6,111 bases of DNA from the NCBI GenBank assembly GCA_002341165.1, contig DDNL01000061.1, positions 1-6,111 on the forward strand, given 5' to 3'. Of the stretch, positions 1 through 5,728 are shown piece by piece (positions within the stretch are counted from its first letter, which is position 1; every line of letters begins with the position of its first letter). A model generated the notes under the pieces. It saw nothing but the letters and a program-made list of their open reading frames with translations, was not told the origin of the DNA and did not search any database. This DNA comes from Shewanellaceae bacterium UBA2521 (lineage in GTDB: Bacteria > Pseudomonadota > Gammaproteobacteria > Enterobacterales > Shewanellaceae). The position numbers and the translations under genes were made by a program.

Positions 1-735
1 GATAACGCAAGCACGGTTGCACTTAAACATCCAAAACAGCACACTACACTTACTAAAACGACTCAGCTCCAAGGTCAGCAAGAGCCGCTTGCACCTTCTG
101 TAGTACAAGCCTCCGACATCCACATCAGTGAAGCGATTTTGACACCACAGGAGCAAAACGAAACCGCTGTGGCAGAAGCTGTAAGCGCAGAGCGAAGAGG
201 AGACATAGAACAAGCTATCGAAGCTTACCAAGCTGCTTTGCAAGCAATGCCTGATGATCATTTAACACGTCAAGCTCTGGTTACGCTGTGGATAGCGAAA
301 AACAATTATGATCAAGCCGAGCTAGTCCTCAAGCAAGGCATCTTACTTTTTCCAGAGCAAAGGGATATGAGCTTTACTTTAGTGAAATTGCAAATGCACC
401 GAGGCAGTGCGCAGCAAGCACTCAATACTTTAATCAATCTCAAGCCTAAATCTCAAGATCGATTACAACATTTACACTTGCAAAGTAAACTAGCACATCA
501 ATTACAAAAATTTGATGTTGCTGCTCAAAGTTATAAACAACTCGCACACCTACAGCCTCAGCAGGGTCGATGGTGGTTTGGCTTTGCCTTTGCTCTGGAT
601 TCACAAAAAGAATATCATCGCGCAATCATGGCTTATCAAAGAGCCATACAACAAAAAAACTTGTCTAATACAACAGAACAATATGCGCAAGATCGAATCA
701 AGATACTCTTTAAAATTTTGCAAGGTGATGCATGA
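1..735 (+). CDS. mshN: MSHA pilus biogenesis TPR protein MshN (5' partial)
   Basis: The reading frame is open from base 1, so this is the C-terminal 244 residues of a longer protein whose start and expected N-terminal membrane anchor lie outside the window. A TTG codon at 139 could be mistaken for a start, but it is only an internal Leu. Residues 1-45 are a Gln/Thr/Pro-rich linker leading into ILTPQEQ. About four TPR-like helical pairs follow, near residues 55-88, 90-122, 158-187 and 191-221 (for example GDIEQAIEAYQAAL and EYHRAIMAYQRAI). The WWFGFAFALDSQ stretch near 190-201 resembles the C-terminal repeat I recall from MshN proteins. Known role of the family: an accessory inner-membrane/periplasmic component of MSHA pilus assembly, probably a protein-interaction scaffold. 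It overlaps mshE by ATGA, which supports the assignment and suggests translational coupling. A generic TPR protein is the alternative, but position argues strongly for MshN. Confidence 0.86.
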   Translation, partial: DNASTVALKHPKQHTTLTKTTQLQGQQEPLAPSVVQASDIHISEAILTPQEQNETAVAEAVSAERRGDIEQAIEAYQAALQAMPDDHLTRQALVTLWIAKNNYDQAELVLKQGILLFPEQRDMSFTLVKLQMHRGSAQQALNTLINLKPKSQDRLQHLHLQSKLAHQLQKFDVAAQSYKQLAHLQPQQGRWWFGFAFALDSQKEYHRAIMAYQRAIQQKNLSNTTEQYAQDRIKILFKILQGDA

Positions 736-2471
736 AAAGAAAGCTGCGCATGCGCTTGGGTGACTTACTCGTACAAGAGCAAATTATTAACCCAAAAGAA
801 CTACAACAAGCACTCAAAGAACAAGATATTAGCGGCCGTAAGCTGGGACAAACCCTCATTGCTTTAAATTTTCTTTCCGAAGAACAACTAGGACGCTTTT
901 TAGCCAAGCAACTTCAAGCACAATTCGTGCTGGTCAGTAAGAAGTTTATCGATTCAGACACAGTTGAAGTGCTCCCTGAAGTACAAGCAAGACGCTATCG
1001 TGCTTTGGTCATCGATAAAAAGCTTAATGAAGTGACCATTGCCCTAAGCGATCCTTCTGATTTACAAGTACAAGATAACCTTGAACTCTTTTTTGCACCG
1101 AGAAAAGTCAATTTTGTCGTGACCACTGAAACCGAGTTGATGCAAGGTATCGAAAACTTATACCGACTCACCGAAGAAATTACTTCAATAGCTGGCCAGC
1201 TCGAACAAGAGTACAGCAATTCGGATACATTCGAGTTAGCGCAGGTTGAAATCAAAGATGAGCAAACAACGGTCGTAAAGCTCTTAAATACTTTGTTTGC
1301 CGATGCCGTTAAAATGCGAGCTTCTGACATTCATATTGAGCCAGATGAAGATTGTTTGCGTATTCGCCAGCGTATTGATGGCCAACTACAAGAAATGCTT
1401 ATTCCAGAGATCAGTATTGCCAAGGCACTGGTTTTACGTATTAAACTGATGGCCAACTTGGATATCTCAGAAAAAAGGTTACCACAGGATGGGCATTTTC
1501 ATATTGAGGTGAATAAAAAAAATATTGATGTGCGTGTTTCAACCATGCCGCTAAGCTTTGGCGAAGCTATGGTGATGCGCTTACTCGATAGCTCAGGAGG
1601 CTTACTTGAGTTGAAAAAAACAGGTGTACCCGATGCTGTTCTCAAACGTATTCATCATCACATTTCGGGTGCGCATGGTATGATTTTACTCACAGGTCCA
1701 ACAGGAAGCGGTAAAACAACAACATTATATGGCATGCTCAATATACTCAATAAAAAAAGTCGCAAAATTATTACTGTTGAAGATCCAATTGAGTATCAAT
1801 TACCACGTATTAATCAAGTTCAAGTCAATAACAAGATAGGCTTAGATTTCGCTAAAGTTCTACGCGCCACTTTACGTCATGATCCTGATGTCATCATGGT
1901 TGGAGAGATGCGCGATCAAGAGACGGTTGAAATTGGTTTACGTGCCGCCATTACGGGACACTTGGTGTTTTCTACGCTGCACACCAATGACTCCATCAGT
2001 ACAGCTATGCGTTTATTGGATATGGGCGCAGCACCTTATCTTGTTGCCAGTGGCTTGCGGTTGATTCTCGCGCAGCGTCTAATGCGCAAAATATGCTCGC
2101 ACTGTAAAAAGCCTTATACACCTAGTCCAGCAGAGCAAGCATGGATACAACAAGTCACGCATGACATCAAAGAAACCATGCACTTATCCAAAGGAGTAGG
2201 CTGCCAATATTGCTCTTATTCTGGTTATCACGGTCGTATTGGTGTATTTGAAATACTTGAATTGAATGAAGCTATGGTCAGTGCTTTACGTCAAAATGAC
2301 ACAGATGCTTTCGCTCAAGCAGCCAAATCAAGTGTAACTTATCGACCTTTGAAACTTTCTGCTCTGAGCTTTTTAGCCCAAGGGCAAACGACTATAGATG
2401 AAGCAATATATCTTGTTGAGGGTATGCAGTGGCTCAGTGATGCCGATGCAACAGGTTCTTCTTCATCTTAA
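732..2471 (+). CDS. mshE: MSHA pilus extension ATPase MshE (GspE/PilB family)
   Basis: Cytoplasmic hexameric secretion ATPase that powers pilus polymerisation. 579 residues, full family length. Residues 8-31 (RLG...Q) and 37-60 (KLG...Q) are the paired 24-residue MshEN motifs that bind cyclic-di-GMP in this family. ASDIHIEPDE at 197-206 opens the core domain. Walker A is GPTGSGKT at 322-329, the Asp box is around ITVEDPIEY (347-355), Walker B is DVIMVGE with Glu392, and the His box is GHLVFSTLHTND (409-420). Four cysteines (455, 458, 491, 494) form the zinc-binding CxxC pairs typical of GspE/PilB proteins. All catalytic elements look intact. The ATG start overlaps the mshN stop (ATGA) and has a good Shine-Dalgarno, AAGGTGA at 722-728. 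Oddities: the central Gly of both MshEN motifs is replaced (Gln17, Asn46), and the protein ends in four serines. Assignment to MshE rather than PilB or GspE rests on the MshN/MshG neighbours. Confidence 0.97.
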   Translation: MKRKLRMRLGDLLVQEQIINPKELQQALKEQDISGRKLGQTLIALNFLSEEQLGRFLAKQLQAQFVLVSKKFIDSDTVEVLPEVQARRYRALVIDKKLNEVTIALSDPSDLQVQDNLELFFAPRKVNFVVTTETELMQGIENLYRLTEEITSIAGQLEQEYSNSDTFELAQVEIKDEQTTVVKLLNTLFADAVKMRASDIHIEPDEDCLRIRQRIDGQLQEMLIPEISIAKALVLRIKLMANLDISEKRLPQDGHFHIEVNKKNIDVRVSTMPLSFGEAMVMRLLDSSGGLLELKKTGVPDAVLKRIHHHISGAHGMILLTGPTGSGKTTTLYGMLNILNKKSRKIITVEDPIEYQLPRINQVQVNNKIGLDFAKVLRATLRHDPDVIMVGEMRDQETVEIGLRAAITGHLVFSTLHTNDSISTAMRLLDMGAAPYLVASGLRLILAQRLMRKICSHCKKPYTPSPAEQAWIQQVTHDIKETMHLSKGVGCQYCSYSGYHGRIGVFEILELNEAMVSALRQNDTDAFAQAAKSSVTYRPLKLSALSFLAQGQTTIDEAIYLVEGMQWLSDADATGSSSS

Positions 2472-2494
2472 CTAAGTGAGTAAAAATAAACATT

Positions 2495-3706
2495 ATGCCA
2501 CAGTTCAATTATCGAGGCCGCTACATCACAGGAGAAGAAGTAGAAGGAGTCCTTCAAGCTGCCAGTAGCAGTGCTGCATCTGAACAGCTCTTACAAAAAA
2601 AGATTATTCCTCTAGAGATCAAAACAACATCTAGTACCTTCTTCACACAAATTCATCGAAGTATATCAAGCCAAGTCAGCCAAGATGAGCTACAAACCTT
2701 TACCCGTCAAATGTATACTCTTCTTCATTCAGGGTTGCCTATCATGTTAGCAATTCAGGGTATTGCGCAAACGACACCCTCAGCACCTTTCAAAATTATT
2801 CTAGATGATATACACCATGAGCTAATCAAAGGTCAAACACTATCTCGTGCTCTCTATAATCATCCTAAAGTATTTGATACTTTATTTATTTCCATCATCC
2901 ATATGGGAGAAAATACAGGTCAGCTCGATGAAGTCTTCTTAACTTTATCCCATTACCTCAAAAGGCAATCGGAAGTCCAGAGAGAAATTAAAAGTGCAAC
3001 ACGCTATCCTGTCTTTGTCTTAAGCATCATTGTACTCAGTTTCATCGGCATGAATATTTGGATTACTCCTAAGTTTGCCCAGTTTTTTATGTCTCTCGGT
3101 GTCGAGCTACCACTTGTAACGCAAGCTTTAATTCAGATGTCAAGCTTTATCAACACATTCTACCCTTTTATTACTGGAACATTAGTAGGGCTGGTTAGCT
3201 TATTTTATTATGTAGTGCGTCAACCTAAAGGACTTTATCTCTTTGATCAATATAAAATACGCCTTCCTATTTTAGGGTCAGTATATAAACGCGCTCTGTT
3301 AGCACGCTTTAGTCGTTGCTTAGCGACTATGCTCAACGCAGGATTAATTATCACCGAAGCACTTTCTCTTGCGAGCGACTTGGTTGACAACACCTACATA
3401 CAAAGCAAGCTCGTAGCGATGCGTAAACAGCTAGAAGGAGGTATCACGCTCACGCAGTCCGCGCACGAAAGCGGTATTTTCACACCTATGATTTTACAGA
3501 TGATTGCTGTAGGCGAGGAATCAGGAAGTCTTGCTTCTTTACTGGATGAAGTCGCCGATTTCTATGAACGTGAACTTGATTTTGAGCTAAAGCAGCTTAC
3601 AAGCCGATTAGAACCAGTACTCATTATTGCCATGAGTATCTTGGTCGCCTTCTTAGCCCTAGGTATCTATTTACCTATGTGGGATATGATGGATGCTGTA
3701 CTCTAA
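2495..3706 (+). CDS. mshG: MSHA pilus inner-membrane platform protein MshG (GspF/PilC family)
   Basis: Polytopic inner-membrane protein that couples the MshE ATPase to pilin extraction and polymerisation. 403 residues, usual family length. The N-terminus MPQFNYRGR is typical of the family. Two T2SSF helical domains repeat the same pattern: residues ~67-190 (FTRQMYTLLHSGLPI ... MGENTGQLDE) and ~270-392 (FSRCLATMLNAGLII ... VGEESGSLASLLDE). Hydrophobic segments near 171-191, 222-242 and 374-394 match the expected three transmembrane helices. It starts 23 bases after mshE, so it is very likely in the same transcript. The ribosome-binding site is poor: the nearest purine stretch, AGTGAG, ends 14 bases before the ATG, so translation may be weaker than for mshE. 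In Vibrio-type loci mshF comes next; here there is none. Confidence 0.96.
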   Translation: MPQFNYRGRYITGEEVEGVLQAASSSAASEQLLQKKIIPLEIKTTSSTFFTQIHRSISSQVSQDELQTFTRQMYTLLHSGLPIMLAIQGIAQTTPSAPFKIILDDIHHELIKGQTLSRALYNHPKVFDTLFISIIHMGENTGQLDEVFLTLSHYLKRQSEVQREIKSATRYPVFVLSIIVLSFIGMNIWITPKFAQFFMSLGVELPLVTQALIQMSSFINTFYPFITGTLVGLVSLFYYVVRQPKGLYLFDQYKIRLPILGSVYKRALLARFSRCLATMLNAGLIITEALSLASDLVDNTYIQSKLVAMRKQLEGGITLTQSAHESGIFTPMILQMIAVGEESGSLASLLDEVADFYERELDFELKQLTSRLEPVLIIAMSILVAFLALGIYLPMWDMMDAVL

Positions 3707-3828
3707 CTCTATCACAATTTGAGTATTCTGATGTTTTTTAGACGCTAAATTAAAATTAATACTTTATTGGAGTTTAAAAATAAGGTAAAATAATGTAAAC
3801 ATTCAGTAAAAATAAAGCAAGTAAGAAG

Positions 3829-3857
3829 TTGATTTATAACATTATAATCGTTTTTAT
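3829..3857 (+). promoter_or_regulatory. Weak candidate promoter for the pilin genes
   Basis: TTGATT at 3829-3834 and TTTTAT at 3852-3857 are 17 bases apart and each match the sigma-70 boxes at four of six positions. A perfect TATAAT lies at 3843-3848 but has no matching -35 box at 16-18 bases upstream. In AT-rich DNA either could be chance. Transcription from the spaced pair would begin downstream of the ATG at 3858, agreeing with the start chosen at 3930. No clear sigma-54 site was seen. Confidence 0.25.
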
Positions 3858-3876
3858 ATGGAAAAACCCTTCCTCT

Positions 3877-3904
3877 TGATACATATTCTATCTGATACAC
3901 ATTC
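3877..3904. repeat. Imperfect direct repeat TGATACAyATTC x2
   Basis: TGATACATATTC (3877-3888) and TGATACACATTC (3893-3904) differ at one base and are offset by 16 bases. They lie 26-53 bases upstream of the pilin start chosen here, within the probable leader. They could be a protein-binding or RNA control site, or a chance match in AT-rich DNA; function unknown. Confidence 0.4.
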
Positions 3905-3920
3905 CACCTTAAGATACAAC

Positions 3921-3926
3921 GGAAAA
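3921..3926 (+). promoter_or_regulatory. Ribosome-binding site deciding the pilin start
   Basis: GGAAAA begins 9 bases before the ATG at 3930, leaving 6 bases between GGA and the start. It is weak but correctly placed. The alternative ATG at 3858 has only T-rich DNA upstream. Confidence 0.5.
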
Positions 3927-3929
3927 AAC

Positions 3930-4499
3930 ATGAACGCAAAAACAAAACAACAGGGTTTCTCTCTTATAGAAGTCATCGCCACAGTGGCCATCATTGCTAT
4001 TCTAGCGACTTTTGCTATGCCTAAAATCGGAAATATCCAAGACAAAGCATCTCTAGCCAAAGCACAAGAAATAGCAAGCACAGCTCACCGCTCTTATCGT
4101 ATCGATAAGGACATTCACTATATGAATCAGACCATTGATGAGTATGAGTTAGCTAAGATCGCGGATGTACTTGAACTAGATAGTGATCTAAAAGCGGTTG
4201 AACTTGCATATGCTACAGCTACAGCTACAGCTACAGGAAGAAACCAATCCGAACCATGTGCAACCCTCACAACGAGCCTTAAAAATGGTACCGCTAGTAG
4301 AAGTAAAATAAAAGTTATAAATATTCCTGCGCAAAACCCCTCTTCTGCTGTGTTCGTGTTCAGTGATAGCACTGCAGATAGCAAATTGCAAGCGATCCAA
4401 GCTATGAATAACGGGGTTAAAACAAACAGTTTTACAATATCAACTGGTAAAACATTACTTATAGGAAGTGCTCCTTGTGCTTTGACCCAAGGCACATAA
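3930..4499 (+). CDS. Type IV prepilin-like protein, first pilin of the locus
   Basis: A 189-residue prepilin. The leader MNAKTKQQG (residues 1-9) ends in the Gly cleaved by prepilin peptidase. The mature protein begins FSLIEVIATVAIIAILATFA, with Phe at +1, Glu at +5 and one hydrophobic helix that both anchors the subunit and packs into the fibre. The mature length (~180) suits a pilin. Cys110 and Cys183 could form the C-terminal disulfide loop common in pilins. Residues 95-102 are (Ala-Thr)4 encoded by a perfect hexanucleotide repeat. I chose ATG 3930 because it gives a standard 9-residue leader and has a ribosome-binding site; ATG 3858 would give a 33-residue leader. It sits where mshB/mshA lie in Vibrio loci, but I do not see the GYP motif of MshA-type pilins, so I give no symbol. 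It may be a major or minor subunit. Confidence 0.88.
   Translation: MNAKTKQQGFSLIEVIATVAIIAILATFAMPKIGNIQDKASLAKAQEIASTAHRSYRIDKDIHYMNQTIDEYELAKIADVLELDSDLKAVELAYATATATATGRNQSEPCATLTTSLKNGTASRSKIKVINIPAQNPSSAVFVFSDSTADSKLQAIQAMNNGVKTNSFTISTGKTLLIGSAPCALTQGT
4212..4235 (+). repeat. Hexanucleotide microsatellite GCTACA x4 inside a pilin gene
   Basis: Four perfect tandem GCTACA units encode (Ala-Thr)4. A degenerate unit, GCATAT, precedes them. The unit is two codons long, so copy-number change by slipped-strand replication would lengthen or shorten the mature pilin without a frameshift. Confidence 0.95.
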
Positions 4500-4519
4500 G
4501 CCTAAATCAACTTAACTCT

Positions 4520-4547
4520 CCACCGTGTGCAGCAATGATCACGGTGG
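4520..4547 (+). terminator. Hairpin between the two prepilin genes, attenuator or partial terminator
   Basis: CCACCGTG (4520-4527) and CACGGTGG (4540-4547) form a perfect 8-bp GC-rich stem with a 12-base loop, 20 bases after the first pilin's stop. Only a short CTTTCC follows, so a strong intrinsic terminator is unlikely. A partial terminator or a 3' stabiliser that keeps pilin mRNA in excess over the downstream gene is plausible. The stem itself is directly visible; the role is inferred. Confidence 0.6.
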
Positions 4548-4609
4548 CTTTCCATGCATCATCTTTAATATAGTGAAAGGTGATGTACTCTATCTTGTCT
4601 TACTCACAT

Positions 4610-4613
4610 GGAT
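4610..4613 (+). promoter_or_regulatory. Weak ribosome-binding site supporting the long prepilin start
   Basis: GGAT lies 5 bases before ATG 4619. The competing site AAAGGTG (4576-4582) runs directly into ATG 4583 and overlaps GTG 4580, which is too close for a standard start, but I cannot exclude it. Confidence 0.35.
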
Positions 4614-4618
4614 ATGAC

Positions 4619-5728
4619 ATGCTTAATATGCGTCAACATAAAGGATTTTCTGTGCTCGAACTCTCTTTGGCACTCTTGATTACAGTCTTATTAAGCCTAA
4701 TGGCTTCGCAATTTTATCATAAAATAAAACAAGCAACTATTGATACAAAGACTGTAGAACTTCACAAGCAAATACAGCAAGCTATCTTCTTGATACATAC
4801 ACAAGCACAACTCTATGGACAAACTCAAAGAGAAGGCCACCTCAGTCAATTTACGTATAGAAAAAAAGATGGAACACTCTCTTGCCCTAAAAATAGTACA
4901 CAGAACTGTGAATCTTTGACATTTGGTTATCCTCGAGCGAACATTAATGTCTTTGAACGCCTGATGGAATGGCCTAATTCAGTTGTTTTCATTCATAGAG
5001 CACCTGACAAAACGACTCATACTAAATCTGAAAAATCAAATTCTAAACTCAAAAACACATATCACAGCAGCAATCCATCTATACAATCTGCTCTCTATAA
5101 TTGTTCTAAACTCTTGCAACCGGGACAGCTTGCAATTTCTTTTGCTAATCGTTGGATTCTGTATGATACCAAGGATCTTAAGCGTGACTCAAAAAGCAAG
5201 CCTACTTTACAAATTCAAGATCCTAATAGTTGCCCAGCTGAGCAACAGCGAAATAAAAAAGCACTAAAAGAAAAGGCGACTTTAGAAAAAGTTAGGCCTC
5301 AACTTGAGAAGCTGGGACAAATATTAAAAAATATCGCCCAAAATAAAAATCGAAATTTCAAACCCCCTACATTACAAGCACTAAGAGATGTAAAACATGA
5401 TAATCAAGAGCTTTGGGAGAAAATGAGACGTTTTGGCTCCACAAATCTTAGTTCTGTGCTTGGAGAATGCCTTACCGTTGGTAATAATTTTACGCTTACC
5501 AACAGAGGAAAACGAGTAAAGCTTCAAACAGCTTCGGGTAAATTAACCTATAATATAGATGATTTAGCAGACAGAGGGCAAAAAAAGCTATTAAAACGCT
5601 TATTAGAAGATTGCACCCTGCCTCCATCAGAAAACCAAAACACACAAGCATCAGACAACAAAAACAAAAACGACCAAAATTTAAACACATGGCTACAAAG
5701 ACAAAGACAAATAGTTCCTCAAGGCTGA
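4619..5728 (+). CDS. Long prepilin-like protein with MshA-like body and C-terminal extension
   Basis: 369 residues from ATG 4619; starts at 4583 or 4580 would add 12-13 residues. The leader MLNMRQHKG is cut after Gly9, and the mature protein begins FSVLELSLALLITVLLSLMA, with Phe +1 and Glu +5. Residues ~85-207 look MshA-like: FGYPRA at 102-107 after Cys89/Cys97, then RWILYDTKD and a closing Cys205. These parallel the GYP, WIKITESK and terminal Cys of the minus-strand pilin at the right edge. Residues ~208-369 are extra: Lys/Gln/Asn-rich, probably helical at first (ALKEKATLEKVRPQLEKLGQ), then Cys284 and Cys332 flanking a compact segment, ending in a low-complexity tail. Six cysteines could pair. 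This is about twice the usual pilin length, so a minor or tip subunit carrying an adhesive or capping domain is my inference. It does not clearly match mshC, mshD or mshO. Its 3' end overlaps the converging gene by 10 bases. Confidence 0.85.
   Translation: MLNMRQHKGFSVLELSLALLITVLLSLMASQFYHKIKQATIDTKTVELHKQIQQAIFLIHTQAQLYGQTQREGHLSQFTYRKKDGTLSCPKNSTQNCESLTFGYPRANINVFERLMEWPNSVVFIHRAPDKTTHTKSEKSNSKLKNTYHSSNPSIQSALYNCSKLLQPGQLAISFANRWILYDTKDLKRDSKSKPTLQIQDPNSCPAEQQRNKKALKEKATLEKVRPQLEKLGQILKNIAQNKNRNFKPPTLQALRDVKHDNQELWEKMRRFGSTNLSSVLGECLTVGNNFTLTNRGKRVKLQTASGKLTYNIDDLADRGQKKLLKRLLEDCTLPPSENQNTQASDNKNKNDQNLNTWLQRQRQIVPQG
5695..5712 (+). repeat. Short ACAAAG hexamer run at the prepilin 3' end
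   Basis: ACAAAG, ACAAAG, ACAAAT in tandem encode the RQRQ of the long prepilin's last residues. They end an A/C-rich, T-poor stretch (about 5630-5712) that encodes an Asn/Lys/Gln tail. Another short near-repeat, ACAAAA twice, lies near 5658-5670. Confidence 0.6.

Larger units (their letters stand above)
3707..3929. other. AT-rich gap between assembly genes and pilin genes
   Basis: A 223-base noncoding stretch separates the compact mshN-E-G block from the prepilins. I see no credible gene in it on either strand. The ATG at 3858 only adds a 24-residue N-terminal extension to the downstream pilin and has no ribosome-binding site. A T6 run (3733-3738) follows only a very weak possible stem, ACTC/GAGT, so I do not call a terminator. 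The gap is the natural place for separate control of highly expressed pilin genes; a candidate promoter and a direct repeat inside it are listed separately. Confidence 0.7.

Noticed and set aside
139..141. TTG as the start of the TPR gene
   Set aside because: The same frame is open back to base 1 and the upstream residues form a typical linker; it is an internal Leu codon.
995..1330. Minus-strand reading frame inside mshE
   Set aside because: Lies wholly within a well-supported ATPase gene and shows no family features.
3707..3740. Intrinsic terminator after mshG
   Set aside because: There is a T6 run, but the only stem is about 4 bp and sits well before it.
3858..3929. Upstream ATG giving the first pilin 24 extra N-terminal residues
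   Set aside because: No ribosome-binding site, a possible transcription start lies downstream of it, and it makes a 33-residue leader, whereas ATG 3930 gives a standard 9-residue leader.
3745..3945. Small minus-strand gene in the intergenic gap, or a remnant mshF
   Set aside because: No ribosome-binding site, no recognisable family features, and it runs into the antisense of the pilin start; nothing resembles MshF.
4127..4495. 122-codon minus-strand reading frame opposite the first pilin
   Set aside because: It is the antisense shadow of a clear prepilin gene; its hydrophobic look comes from the complement of the pilin codons and the GCTACA repeat.
4580..4618. GTG 4580 or ATG 4583 as start of the long prepilin
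   Set aside because: The purine-rich AAAGGTG overlaps or abuts these codons, and the leader would be 21-22 residues. ATG 4619 gives a 9-residue leader. Not fully excluded.
5496..5690. Cys-rich hydrophobic minus-strand frame opposite the long prepilin tail
   Set aside because: Its composition is the mechanical result of reading an A/C-rich coding strand backwards; no start signal.
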